Made by a program: the position numbers and the translations under genes | Notes under the pieces: generated by a model | What the model saw: the letters and a program-made list of their open reading frames with translations, nothing else | Databases searched by the model: none | What the model was told of the DNA's origin: nothing | Part shown: in pieces, positions 8,563-17,226 of the stretch | Layout of the letters: every line of letters begins with the position of its first letter | How positions within the stretch are numbered: position 1 is the stretch's first letter | Source: an uncultured Lachnospiraceae bacterium | GTDB lineage: Bacteria; Bacillota; Clostridia; Lachnospirales; Lachnospiraceae | Assembly (NCBI GenBank): GCA_947382355.1 | Contig: CANCYR010000001.1 | Location: 124,001 to 188,000 of the forward strand | DNA length: 64,000 nucleotides | Direction: 5' to 3'

Positions 8563-9444
8563 ATGGCAAACAAACAAATCAAAATTGGAGATACATTAGT
8601 TACGGAAAACAGCAGCCCCTACATGATAGCGGAAATTGGAATCAATCATAACGGAGACATTCAAATTGCCAAAAGATTAATCGATGCTGCAAATGCAACC
8701 GGCTGGGATAACGTAAAGTTCCAGAAGCGCACGCCGGAGCTGGCAGTGCCGGAGGCGCAGAAATCCGTTCCGAGAGAAACCCCATGGGGCACCATGACCT
8801 ATCTGGAATACAAATACCGGGTAGAATTTGAAAAAGAGCAGTATGACATTATCGATGCTTATTGCAGAGATAAGGGCATGACCTGGAGCGCTTCGCCCTG
8901 GGATATGCCCAGTCTGGAATTCTTGCTTAAATATGATATTCCATATATTAAAGTGGCAAGTGCCTCAAACGGCAGGGATGATATGATTGCAGAGGCTGCA
9001 AAATCAGGAAAGCCGGTTATTTTATCCACCGGGATGACGACTATGGAAGAGGTGGACCATGCAGTGGAGGTGCTTGAGAAATACGGAAAAGGAGATTATA
9101 TCCTGCTTCATACAAACAGCGCTTATCCGGCGCCTGTAAAAGACTTAAATCTCCGTATGATAGAAACGCTGCGAAACAGATTCGGCTGTCTTGTGGGCTA
9201 CAGCGGACATGAGGCAAATTTAGAGCCTACCATTGCAGCAGTGGCACTGGGTGCCTGTGTAATTGAGAGGCATGTTACCTTGTCTCATGACATGTGGGGA
9301 AGCGACCAGAAGGCAAGTCTGGAGGTGCATGCAATGGATATGCTCAATAAGCGCATTCGTGATGTGCATATGGCTCTTGGCACAGGGGAAAAATATATGT
9401 CTGACAGTGAGGCGGTTCAAAGAAAGAAGCTGCGGACTGTATAA
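8563..9444 (+). CDS. N-acetylneuraminate synthase family protein lacking SAF domain
   Basis: The 293-residue protein matches the TIM-barrel catalytic domain of NeuB-type synthases, which condense phosphoenolpyruvate with an amino sugar to make a nonulosonic acid. Visible motifs are IAEIGINHNGD (about 20-30), VKFQKRTPE (about 47), ILSTGMTT (about 149) and CLVGYSGHE (about 208). NeuB enzymes are normally about 340-350 residues because of a C-terminal antifreeze-like SAF domain, and this protein stops after the barrel. No neuA (CMP transferase) or neuC/epimerase is visible in the window. It may make a nonulosonic acid with partners elsewhere or act on another aldose. The start ATG is preceded by AAAAGGAGA at good spacing. 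It is the first gene of the sugar-precursor block, 79 bp before ugd. Confidence 0.8.
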   Translation: MANKQIKIGDTLVTENSSPYMIAEIGINHNGDIQIAKRLIDAANATGWDNVKFQKRTPELAVPEAQKSVPRETPWGTMTYLEYKYRVEFEKEQYDIIDAYCRDKGMTWSASPWDMPSLEFLLKYDIPYIKVASASNGRDDMIAEAAKSGKPVILSTGMTTMEEVDHAVEVLEKYGKGDYILLHTNSAYPAPVKDLNLRMIETLRNRFGCLVGYSGHEANLEPTIAAVALGACVIERHVTLSHDMWGSDQKASLEVHAMDMLNKRIRDVHMALGTGEKYMSDSEAVQRKKLRTV

Positions 9445-9523
9445 TTCTGTAATTCATATGTATGAAAATAAGCGGCAGGGAGTTTAAGACTATTTCATAA
9501 AAAAGCTCTAGGGAGACTATAGG

Positions 9524-10855
9524 ATGAAAATTGCAGTAGTTGGAACAGGTTATGTGGGACTGGTAACGGGCACATGCTTCTCTGACATGGGAAATGACGT
9601 GTGGTGCGTGGATGTGGATGAGGACAAAATAGAACGGTTGAAACAGGGCATCATTCCCATTTATGAGCCGGGGCTGGAAAATCTGGTATTGAGCAATTAT
9701 AAAATCGGACATCTGCGTTTTACGACAGATATTAATCAGGCTTTAGAAAAGGCAAATGTATGCTTTATTGCTGTAGGCACGCCCATGGGAGAGGATGGGA
9801 GTGCAGACCTGCATTATGTATTAGAGGTGGCAAAAAGCATTGGGAGAGGCATGAAGCGCCATATGTATGTGGTGGACAAGTCTACGGTGCCGGTGGGAAC
9901 AGCAGAAAAGGTAAGAGCAGCAATTCAGGCTGAGCTGGATGAAAGAAACAGTGATTTGACCTTTGACGTGATTTCCAATCCGGAGTTTCTAAAAGAGGGA
10001 AGCGCAGTAGGCGATTGTATGCGCCCGGACCGTATTGTGATCGGTGCAGATAATGAAGAGGCAGCAGAGGTGATGTGCCAGCTCTACATGCCCTATGTGA
10101 GGAATACGGAAAATTTTATTATCATGGATATTGCCAGTGCGGAAATGACCAAATATACGGCAAACGCCATGCTTGCGACAAAAATCAGTTTTATAAATGA
10201 AATCAGTAACATTTGTGAAAAAGTAGGGGCTGATATAAATAAAGTAAGAAGAGGAATCGGCAGTGACCAGCGTATCGGTTATTCCTTTATTTATGCAGGC
10301 TGCGGCTATGGGGGGAGCTGTTTTCCAAAAGATGTGCAGGCTCTTGTACGTACCAGCCATCAATTTGGCTACGAGCCACAGATGCTAGAGGCAGTGGAAG
10401 CTGTAAACAGGCGACAAAAACTCGTAATTCCAGGAAAAATAGTAAAACGTTTCGGTGAGGATTTAACGGGCATGAATTTTGCAGCATGGGGGCTTTCCTT
10501 TAAACCTGACACCGATGATATGAGGGAATCAGCCGCCATTACGATTATAAATGAACTGACGAGACGGGGGGCAAGGGTAACTGCTTATGATCCAAAAGCA
10601 ATGAATGAGGCAAAGGAATACTATCTGAAGGGGAATGACAGCGTTTCCTATGTGGAAAGTAAATACGAAGCCTTAAAAGAGGCGGATGCGTTGATTCTGA
10701 TTACCGAGTGGAAGGAATTCAGGCAGCCGGATATGGAAGAAATCAAGAATCTTTTGAAAAATCCCGTTATATTTGACGGCAGGAATCAATATGACAAAAG
10801 GATGATGAGAAAATTAGAAATAGAATATTATCAGATTGGTGTGGGCTCTCACTAA
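9524..10855 (+). CDS. ugd: UDP-glucose 6-dehydrogenase
   Basis: The 443-residue protein oxidises UDP-glucose to UDP-glucuronate in two NAD+-dependent steps. The N-terminal Rossmann motif is VVGTGYVGLVTG (residues 5-16). The catalytic cysteine is C266 in GGSCFPKD. The UDP-binding C-terminal domain holds GLSFKPDTDDMRES. The length is normal for the TuaD/Ugd family. UDP-glucuronate suggests that the polysaccharide contains uronic acid, giving it negative charge, but no obvious glucuronosyltransferase can be assigned. A mutase/hydrogenase of a UDP-hexose other than glucose (for example UDP-ManNAc dehydrogenase) cannot be fully excluded, but the motif set fits Ugd best. A hairpin terminator follows the stop. 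Confidence 0.93.
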   Translation: MKIAVVGTGYVGLVTGTCFSDMGNDVWCVDVDEDKIERLKQGIIPIYEPGLENLVLSNYKIGHLRFTTDINQALEKANVCFIAVGTPMGEDGSADLHYVLEVAKSIGRGMKRHMYVVDKSTVPVGTAEKVRAAIQAELDERNSDLTFDVISNPEFLKEGSAVGDCMRPDRIVIGADNEEAAEVMCQLYMPYVRNTENFIIMDIASAEMTKYTANAMLATKISFINEISNICEKVGADINKVRRGIGSDQRIGYSFIYAGCGYGGSCFPKDVQALVRTSHQFGYEPQMLEAVEAVNRRQKLVIPGKIVKRFGEDLTGMNFAAWGLSFKPDTDDMRESAAITIINELTRRGARVTAYDPKAMNEAKEYYLKGNDSVSYVESKYEALKEADALILITEWKEFRQPDMEEIKNLLKNPVIFDGRNQYDKRMMRKLEIEYYQIGVGSH

Positions 10856-10867
10856 TTGAAGCAGGAA

Positions 10868-10908
10868 AAAGGTGCATGTTAGTGGTTGGCAGTCTGCACC
10901 TTTCTTTT
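10868..10908. terminator. Bidirectional terminator between ugd and the zinc-ribbon gene
   Basis: AAAGGTGCA (10868-10876) pairs perfectly with TGCACCTTT (10895-10903). It has T residues downstream on the plus strand and also on the minus strand. The hairpin overlaps the last codons of the convergent minus-strand gene. Confidence 0.65.
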
Positions 10909-11061
10909 ATAGCATTCTCGTTCTTCTTCATTCATTTGGGCATATTTTAGAAAATCCAGCTTCATTTCCTGAAGGGAATTGCCGCAGATAGGACAATGGG
11001 TCTTATGGCCGTTTAAAATATGGAAACGGCTGCAGTGATTGCATAAATGAATATATAGCAT
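10879..11061 (-). CDS. Small zinc-ribbon protein of unknown function
   Basis: This 60-residue protein has two cysteine pairs, CNHC near residues 8-11 and CPIC near 23-26, spaced as in a small zinc ribbon, and a charged helical tail (MNEEERECYKRK). The start ATG has a perfect AGGAGG seven bases upstream (on the minus strand, 11069-11074), which argues strongly for a real gene. It is convergent with ugd and divergent from rmlB. The function is unknown. Proteins of this kind may be regulators or structural zinc binders. Confidence 0.75.
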   Translation of the reverse strand: MLYIHLCNHCSRFHILNGHKTHCPICGNSLQEMKLDFLKYAQMNEEERECYKRKVQTANH

Positions 11062-11097
11062 AAAAAATCCTCCTGTAAGTCATCTTCTTTTGTAAAT

Positions 11098-11126
11098 ATT
11101 GTGTCATTTTTTGTGAATAAGGTCAA
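11098..11126 (-). promoter_or_regulatory. Probable promoter of the zinc-ribbon gene
   Basis: Read on the minus strand, TTGACC (11121-11126) and CACAAT (11098-11103) are separated by 17 bp, close to the sigma-A consensus. Confidence 0.4.
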
Positions 11127-11219
11127 CTGGATTATGTTGACAGAAAATAACAAATTATGAGAAAAAGAAATAGAAAGAAACAGAATTTTCCAGATTCTGC
11201 CAATAAATGTGTGGTGAAG

Positions 11220-11248
11220 TTGCGAAAACGGAGAATTTATGTTAGAAT
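11220..11248 (+). promoter_or_regulatory. Probable promoter of the rml operon
   Basis: TTGCGA at 11220-11225 and TAGAAT at 11243-11248 have a 17-bp spacer. They lie about 130 bp before the rmlB start. Confidence 0.5.
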
Positions 11249-11381
11249 ATCGGCAGAATGTCTGGAAGTACATGGAATAACTTTAAAGTGAAAATTGAGA
11301 ATGCAGCAGGAGATAAATAGAAAAGCCTATGACTGCATATGCTAAGAATAGAATTAAGACAATAAATATGGAGGATAGAAT

Positions 11382-12458
11382 ATGAGAACTTATCTGGTAA
11401 CAGGAGGCGCAGGCTTCATCGGCTCCAATTATATACACTATATGTTCAAAAAATACGGGGATGAAATCCGCATTATCAATGTGGATGCCCTTACCTATGC
11501 AGGCAATCTGGAAAATTTAAAGGAAGTGGAAGACCGGGATAATTATACGTTCGTAAAAGCCGATATTTGTGATAAGGATACTATTACAAGGCTGTTTGCA
11601 GAAAACGATATTGACAGGGTAGTGCATTTTGCAGCGGAAAGCCATGTGGACAGAAGCATTAAAAGTCCGGAGGTGTTCGTGCAGACAAATGTACTTGGCA
11701 CCCTTGTGATGTTAAATTGTGCAAAGGAAGCGTGGGAGCAGCCGGATGGCACATTTAAGGAAGGGAAAAAGTTCCTTCATGTATCTACGGATGAGGTATA
11801 CGGTTCCTTAGAGGAGGACGGGGAGTTCTTTTATGAGACCACTCCGTATGATCCTCACAGCCCTTACTCTGCCAGCAAGGCAAGTTCGGACATGCTTGTA
11901 AAGGCTTATATGGATACCTACCGGTTTCCGGCAAATATCACAAACTGCAGCAACAATTACGGGCCTTATCAGTTTCCGGAAAAGCTGATTCCGCTGATCA
12001 TCAACAATGCTCTGCTGGGAAAAAAGCTTCCGGTTTACGGAGACGGCAAAAATGTCCGTGACTGGCTTTATGTGGAAGACCATGCAAAGGCAATCGACAT
12101 GGTACAGGAAAAAGGCAGATTGTTTGAAACCTATAATATAGGCGGGCACAATGAAAAGCAGAATATAGAAATTATCAACATTATCATAGAAACTCTGCAG
12201 GAGATGCTTCCGGAAGGAGATGCCAGAAAAAAACTGGTGTCGAAGGATTTAATTACTTATGTCAAGGACAGGAAAGGTCATGACAGGCGATATGCCATTG
12301 CACCGGACAAAATTAAAAAGGAAATCGGCTGGGAGCCGGAAACTATGTTTAAAGAGGGTATCAGGCTGACTATTCAGTGGTTTTTTGAACATGAAGAATG
12401 GATGAAGAGCGTAACCAGCGGCGATTATCAAAAATATTATAATGAAATGTATCAATAA
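11382..12458 (+). CDS. rmlB: dTDP-glucose 4,6-dehydratase
   Basis: The 358-residue short-chain dehydrogenase/reductase converts dTDP-glucose to dTDP-4-keto-6-deoxyglucose, the second step of dTDP-L-rhamnose synthesis. The NAD-binding motif TGGAGFIGSNY is at residues 7-17. The catalytic segment STDEVYGSL lies near 130, and YSASKASSD (YxxxK) follows near 165. NNYGPYQFPEKLIPL near 195 is typical of RmlB. The length is a little above the bacterial norm of about 340-350. It starts the rml block and is followed 133 bp later by rmlA. The ribosome binding site is GGAGGA. Confidence 0.95.
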   Translation: MRTYLVTGGAGFIGSNYIHYMFKKYGDEIRIINVDALTYAGNLENLKEVEDRDNYTFVKADICDKDTITRLFAENDIDRVVHFAAESHVDRSIKSPEVFVQTNVLGTLVMLNCAKEAWEQPDGTFKEGKKFLHVSTDEVYGSLEEDGEFFYETTPYDPHSPYSASKASSDMLVKAYMDTYRFPANITNCSNNYGPYQFPEKLIPLIINNALLGKKLPVYGDGKNVRDWLYVEDHAKAIDMVQEKGRLFETYNIGGHNEKQNIEIINIIIETLQEMLPEGDARKKLVSKDLITYVKDRKGHDRRYAIAPDKIKKEIGWEPETMFKEGIRLTIQWFFEHEEWMKSVTSGDYQKYYNEMYQ

Positions 12459-12591
12459 ATATATCTGGAGGGAAGGTTGATTATAGCCTTCCCCCTTAGT
12501 GTACACTGGTATGGAAGTGAGGCGGCGGATAAAAGAGCTGTTTACGGCCGGGTATCGGGAAGTATTAGAAAATATGGAGAAGGAGCAGTAT

Positions 12592-13461
12592 ATGAAAGGA
12601 ATTATATTAGCAGGAGGTTCGGGAACAAGATTATATCCTCTTACAAAGGCTATTTCAAAACAAATTATGCCGGTTTATGATAAGCCTATGATTTATTATC
12701 CTCTTTCTATCTTGATGCTGGCAGGAATCAGAGAGGTATTGATTATCTCTACACCAAGGGACCTGCCTGTATTTGAAGAGCTGTTTGAAAGCGGAGAGCA
12801 GCTTGGCATGAAGTTTTCCTATGCGGTGCAGGAAACACCAAGAGGGCTGGCAGATGCGTTTATTATTGGAGCGGATTTTATCGGCAGTGACAGCGTTGCG
12901 CTTGTTTTGGGAGATAATATATTTTATGGACAAAGCTTTTCCGGGGTTCTTCGGAAGGTGGCGGCAAGGGAAAAGGGCGCCACGATTTTTGGCTACTATG
13001 TAAGGGACCCGAGAGAATATGGAGTAGTTGAGTTTGATGAAAGCGGAAAAGCTCTTTCCATTGAAGAAAAGCCTGAAAATCCCAAGAGCAATTATGCGGT
13101 GCCGGGACTTTATTTTTATGATAATAATGTAGTGGAAATCGCCAGAAACGTAAAGCCCTCTGCCAGAGGGGAAATTGAAATTACCAGTATCAACAATGAA
13201 TATTTAGAAAGAGGCGCCCTGCAGGTGGAAACGTTGGGAAGAGGCTTTGCCTGGCTTGATACGGGAAATCACGATTCCCTTCTGGATGCAGCGGATTTTG
13301 TGGCTGCCTTTCAAAAGAGGCAGGGGCTTTATATTTCCTGTATAGAAGAGATTGCGTACAAAAGAGGTTTTATTGACAGAGAGCAGCTGCTTTATCTGGC
13401 AGAGCCGCTGATGAAAACCGATTATGGAAAATATCTGGTAGAGGTTGCAAATGGACTCTAG
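12592..13461 (+). CDS. rmlA: Glucose-1-phosphate thymidylyltransferase
   Basis: The enzyme makes dTDP-glucose from dTTP and glucose-1-phosphate, the first step of the rhamnose pathway. The N terminus [18 protein letters not shown] is the signature of the family. [11 protein letters not shown] lies near 105-115 and a [17 protein letters not shown] segment near 145. I place the start at ATG 12592 (AAGGAG at 12580-12585), giving 289 residues, the standard family length. The frame is open upstream to 12499, but the extra 31 residues do not belong to the fold. The 3' end overlaps the next gene by 11 bp. Confidence 0.95.
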   Translation: MKGIILAGGSGTRLYPLTKAISKQIMPVYDKPMIYYPLSILMLAGIREVLIISTPRDLPVFEELFESGEQLGMKFSYAVQETPRGLADAFIIGADFIGSDSVALVLGDNIFYGQSFSGVLRKVAAREKGATIFGYYVRDPREYGVVEFDESGKALSIEEKPENPKSNYAVPGLYFYDNNVVEIARNVKPSARGEIEITSINNEYLERGALQVETLGRGFAWLDTGNHDSLLDAADFVAAFQKRQGLYISCIEEIAYKRGFIDREQLLYLAEPLMKTDYGKYLVEVANGL

Positions 13462-14758
13462 ACTAAAAAGACAGGTGATTTTTGCGGTAACTGCCATAAT
13501 GTTATGTGTGGTGGGAGCTGTATTTTTTGCCAATTTTCTAACAACAGGCAGTTTTTTGCCAAAGAGTTTACAAAAGAATAATAAGCAGCAGACCAAAACG
13601 GAAGACTTGACAGCAGAGGAAGATTCCGTTTATAAGGAATATGACTTAAATCCTAAAAAAGATCCCTATGCTTTTATGGAAGATGAGGATTTTTTTGATG
13701 AGGAGACTCCCTCGGAGGAAACGGAGTCGGAGAAAAAAAGCAGTGAATTATCTTTGCTTGTAAATTCCGTAGAAAAGGATTTGCGGGTAACGGTAATTGA
13801 TGGCAATGACCGTCGGGTAACGGGCAGGGGCTTCCGGATTCTGTTAGAGGCATTAGATGGGGGCAAGGTAAAGGAAAGCATTTATTATAAAGATCTGGAT
13901 AAGGACGGGCTTATTTATGTGGGAGATATGAAGGCAGGAGATTATCAGGTTTCTCTGGAAGAAATGGATGATTTTACGGTGCCGGATACCATACCTATCC
14001 ATGTGAAGGAGCAGATTGAATACCGGCTTATAGAAGATATTTCCTATATGATAAAATCCGAAGATGAAGTGGATGCTGCCATTGAAGATACAGAGGTTTC
14101 AGGAGCTCTGGCAGATGCGGACAGCACGGAAACGGTGGAACATTTAAAGAAAGAAAATACCGGCTTTGGAATAGATGTATCCAAATGGAACAAAGAAATC
14201 GACTGGAAAAAGGTAAAGGCTTCTGGAGTAGAGTTTGTCATTATCCGCTGCGGTTACAGAGGTTCCTCTACCGGCGCACTGGTAGAAGACCCCTGTTTTA
14301 GAAAAAACATAGAGGGTGCTTCAAAAGAAGGAATTAAAATCGGCGTTTATTTCTTTACTCAGGCGATAAATACAGTGGAGGCAGTGGAGGAGGCCAGTAT
14401 GGTGCTCACTCTCTGCAAGGGCTATGAGCTTGCATTTCCTATCTTTATCGATACGGAAGGGGCAGGAGGAAAAGGACGGGCAGATAAGCTGGATAGGGAT
14501 ATACGTACTCAGGTATGCAAAGCATTTTGTGAGACCATTGAAAACTCCGGCTTTAATGCGGGAGTTTATGCAAGCAGAAGCTGGTTTGGCAGCAATGTGG
14601 ATGCCAGCGTGTTAGAAAGCCATTATATCTGGATGGCACAGTACAGAAAAACGCCTACTTATGACAGAAGTTATGATTTGTGGCAATATACATCCTCCGG
14701 TTCCGTGGATGGAATCGACGGAAGAGTGGATTTAAATATCAGTTATGTGGGATTTTAG
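13451..14758 (+). CDS. Membrane-anchored GH25 lysozyme-like protein
   Basis: The C-terminal ~200 residues are a glycoside hydrolase family 25 (muramidase) domain. [10 protein letters not shown] opens it, IIRCGYRG follows, FPIFIDTEG supplies the D-x-E catalytic pair and [10 protein letters not shown] closes it. GH25 enzymes cleave the MurNAc-GlcNAc bond of peptidoglycan. The N terminus ([20 protein letters not shown]) is a single transmembrane anchor, followed by an acidic linker and a beta-rich domain of about 90 residues (near residues 100-195). The domain would sit outside the membrane. The start is ATG 13451, or TTG 13445, with GAGG just upstream. It overlaps rmlA by 11 bp and precedes rmlC, so it is inside the rhamnose operon and may open the wall locally for polysaccharide attachment (inference). 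Confidence 0.88.
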   Translation: MDSRLKRQVIFAVTAIMLCVVGAVFFANFLTTGSFLPKSLQKNNKQQTKTEDLTAEEDSVYKEYDLNPKKDPYAFMEDEDFFDEETPSEETESEKKSSELSLLVNSVEKDLRVTVIDGNDRRVTGRGFRILLEALDGGKVKESIYYKDLDKDGLIYVGDMKAGDYQVSLEEMDDFTVPDTIPIHVKEQIEYRLIEDISYMIKSEDEVDAAIEDTEVSGALADADSTETVEHLKKENTGFGIDVSKWNKEIDWKKVKASGVEFVIIRCGYRGSSTGALVEDPCFRKNIEGASKEGIKIGVYFFTQAINTVEAVEEASMVLTLCKGYELAFPIFIDTEGAGGKGRADKLDRDIRTQVCKAFCETIENSGFNAGVYASRSWFGSNVDASVLESHYIWMAQYRKTPTYDRSYDLWQYTSSGSVDGIDGRVDLNISYVGF

Positions 14759-14784
14759 AATGAATAACAGAGAGGAAGAGGAAA

Positions 14785-15348
14785 ATGGGAAAGATAACAG
14801 TGGAAACCTGCCATATTGAAGGACTTAAGGTAATTACGCCTGCCGTATTTGGTGATGAGAGAGGCTATTTTATGGAGACCTATAATTATAACGATTTTAA
14901 GGAAGCGGGAATTGACATGGAGTTTGTTCAGGATAACCAGTCGGCTTCCAAAAAGGGTGTGTTAAGGGGACTTCATTATCAGATTAATTTTCCTCAGGAC
15001 AAGCTTGTCCGTGTGGTGAGCGGAGAGGTGTTTGATGTAGCGGTAGATTTAAGAAAAGGCTCAAAGACTTATGGACAGTGGTATGGAGTGCGTTTGTCTG
15101 CAGAAAATAAAAAGCAGTTTTTTATACCGAAGAATTTTGCCCATGGATTTATCGTGTTATCGGATTATGCGGAATTTGCCTATAAATGTACAGATTTCTA
15201 TCATCCCAATGATGAAGGAGGACTGCTCTGGTGTGATGAGGCCATTGGGGTAGAGTGGCCCATGCCGGAGGGGATGACCAGAGAGGATTTGATAATTTCC
15301 GAAAAGGATACAAAGTGGAGCGGCTTACATGAGCAAAGAGATAAATAA
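14785..15348 (+). CDS. rmlC: dTDP-4-dehydrorhamnose 3,5-epimerase
   Basis: This 187-residue cupin epimerises dTDP-4-keto-6-deoxyglucose at C3 and C5, the third step to dTDP-L-rhamnose. Recognisable parts are GDERGYFMETYNYNDF (about 23-38), FVQDNQSASKKGVLRGLHYQ (about 47-66, with the catalytic His in RGLHYQ), and FIPKNFAHGFIVLSD (about 112-126). The length matches RmlC. Its last 20 bp overlap the downstream membrane glycosyltransferase gene. The final reductase gene, rmlD, is not found in this window. Confidence 0.95.
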   Translation: MGKITVETCHIEGLKVITPAVFGDERGYFMETYNYNDFKEAGIDMEFVQDNQSASKKGVLRGLHYQINFPQDKLVRVVSGEVFDVAVDLRKGSKTYGQWYGVRLSAENKKQFFIPKNFAHGFIVLSDYAEFAYKCTDFYHPNDEGGLLWCDEAIGVEWPMPEGMTREDLIISEKDTKWSGLHEQRDK

Positions 15349-17179
15349 GCTTGCCTGGACCGGCATATGGATATTGCTTCTTGCCCTTTCTGTAATAGGG
15401 GCACTTAAGACCATTTATATCAGTGCGGATATTGATGAATCTTATACAGTGACAATGGCCTGCCGCCTTATAAAAGGGGACAGGCTGTTTCTGGATATGT
15501 GGGAGCTTCATCAGACTTCTGCAGTTTTATATGCGCCCCTTGTATGGTTGTTTCAAAAAGTGACAGGTTCTGTTATTGGCATGCTGGTGTTTTTAAGAAT
15601 TGCAGGCGTGTGCATCCAGGGGCTTCTGGCTGTTTATGTGTATCGTACCTGCAGGCATTATATGACGGGCAGGTGCGCAGGAATACTTGCCATATTGTTT
15701 TTTAATTTTACTCCAAAGCATATTCAGTCGCCGGAGTATACATTGATGTGCTGTTGGGGATTGATATTGACAATGATGTCGCTTTTGCAGTTTTTCAAAA
15801 AGCAAAGGAACGGGTATGGCTTTCTGTATTTGTCTATGGCTGCAATAGGGCTTTGTATTACGGTTCTGTCCTATCCGGCGGCAGTATTTTTGATTGTTCC
15901 CTTTTTGGCGGTGATTGCTTTTTTAACAAAATCCGGTTACGGGGAAGCGGAAAAGCAGCATGGCTTGAAAAAAACGCAGATATGGAAGAATATAGGCATA
16001 TTCACAGGGATTTGCGCAGCTTGCGGGTTTTTGTTCATGGGCTATGCGTTAAGCGGTTTTATATTAAGAGACGCTGCTTTGAAAGGTTTTTCAGAAGCAT
16101 TATCTTATGTGTTTATGGACGAATCCCATGAGCAGGTCATGAGCGAACATATTTTAAGTCATATCCGGTATTTGTGGGATATGTTAAAAATAACACTTCC
16201 GGCTATTCTTTTTTGCCATGTGTGCCGGAGCTTGTGGAGGAGATGGAAAAAGAAGGAGAGTTATCTGCCGGCTTTGATGCTGTTGACGTTTCAGGCGGTA
16301 TATGCCCTTGTACAGTTCCATACCATAAAGGATGTGAATTTCCTGATTTTTTTCCCGGTTATTTTGCAAACGCTGGTTTTAGGCACTTACTTTTACCTGT
16401 CCTATGAGAAAACAGAAAAGGACAGGGTGCTTTTTTATACCATGATTGTACCGAATTTGTTTTTGGTAGTTGCAGTATTGCTTTCTTCCAATCTTACTGC
16501 CAATTATTCCATGTCCTTTTTGTTTCCTGCTGTCTTGGCGGGGATATATATGATTATCAGGGTATTTTTAGAAAATGAGTACGAAGGACGGAGTGGAGCA
16601 GAAGGAAATGAATCCGGGAAGCGGGAATCAAAACGGGATAAATATACGGCTTCTACAGGTGTCAGGATAGCGGGAAGGGCAGCAGCGGCAGCATTTGTCC
16701 TGGTCTTTACCGCAATGGCATTTGCAAGCCGGATATTTCTGGTGCGTTATACGGCAACCCAGCGGTTGAACGTGTTTGAGCCCAATTATGAGGCATGGCA
16801 CGGGGTGCTTAGCGGCATACGTTTGGGAGATACGGATTACAGGCAGTATGAATGGAAGACAGCCTCCCTTCATGAGCATGTGAAAAAGGATGATGTATTT
16901 TTGTATGTGGGCGCTGATATGTTTCTGTATGGGGAAACGGAGGCCTCTATCGGTACTGGAAATACCATAAGCACTCCCGCATTCGGAGAGCAGCTTCTTG
17001 CTTATTACGAAAGGTTTCCGGAAAGAATACCTACTGTTATTTTTCTGGACTGCGAATATACCATGGATTATCGGGTATGGCTGGAAAAAGAGCCTTTCGG
17101 AAGCTTTATACGGGAAAATTATCAGGAACCTTTTATAGAAGGACCCTTGTATATTTATAAGTTGAAATTATCGAAATAA
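15329..17179 (+). CDS. GT-C-type membrane glycosyltransferase (putative)
   Basis: The 616-residue protein has about ten to twelve hydrophobic segments and a C-terminal soluble domain of about 130 residues (from about 490). Right after the first membrane segment is SADIDESYTVTMACRLIKGD, an acidic pair in the first external loop, as in GT-C enzymes such as ArnT and PMT, where it binds metal or the polyprenyl-phosphate donor. A charged, Lys/Arg-rich cytoplasmic loop lies near 425-445. GT-C enzymes transfer sugars from lipid-phosphate donors on the outer face of the membrane, which fits with the GtrA/GT2 pair at 34723-35953. It overlaps rmlC by 20 bp and belongs to the same transcript. The exact sugar is unknown. 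Confidence 0.75.
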   Translation: MSKEINKLAWTGIWILLLALSVIGALKTIYISADIDESYTVTMACRLIKGDRLFLDMWELHQTSAVLYAPLVWLFQKVTGSVIGMLVFLRIAGVCIQGLLAVYVYRTCRHYMTGRCAGILAILFFNFTPKHIQSPEYTLMCCWGLILTMMSLLQFFKKQRNGYGFLYLSMAAIGLCITVLSYPAAVFLIVPFLAVIAFLTKSGYGEAEKQHGLKKTQIWKNIGIFTGICAACGFLFMGYALSGFILRDAALKGFSEALSYVFMDESHEQVMSEHILSHIRYLWDMLKITLPAILFCHVCRSLWRRWKKKESYLPALMLLTFQAVYALVQFHTIKDVNFLIFFPVILQTLVLGTYFYLSYEKTEKDRVLFYTMIVPNLFLVVAVLLSSNLTANYSMSFLFPAVLAGIYMIIRVFLENEYEGRSGAEGNESGKRESKRDKYTASTGVRIAGRAAAAAFVLVFTAMAFASRIFLVRYTATQRLNVFEPNYEAWHGVLSGIRLGDTDYRQYEWKTASLHEHVKKDDVFLYVGADMFLYGETEASIGTGNTISTPAFGEQLLAYYERFPERIPTVIFLDCEYTMDYRVWLEKEPFGSFIRENYQEPFIEGPLYIYKLKLSK

Positions 17180-17226
17180 TCTTAAGGGAATCTGTTGTCA
17201 AAACTGTTACAAAAGGAGGGAGCTTT

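Larger units (their letters stand above)
11062..11381. other. Divergent promoter region between zinc-ribbon gene and rmlB
   Basis: This 320-bp gap has no gene. It holds the minus-strand promoter of the zinc-ribbon gene near 11098-11126 and a plus-strand promoter for rmlB near 11220-11248, leaving a leader of about 125 nt before rmlB. No riboswitch fold was recognised in that leader. Confidence 0.5.

Noticed and set aside
12470-12500. Terminator between rmlB and rmlA
   Set aside because: The GGAAGG/CCTTCC hairpin is short and followed by C and A residues, not by a T run.
12499-12591. N-terminal extension of rmlA
   Set aside because: The frame is open but the 31 residues are not part of the conserved fold, and a good ribosome binding site precedes ATG 12592.
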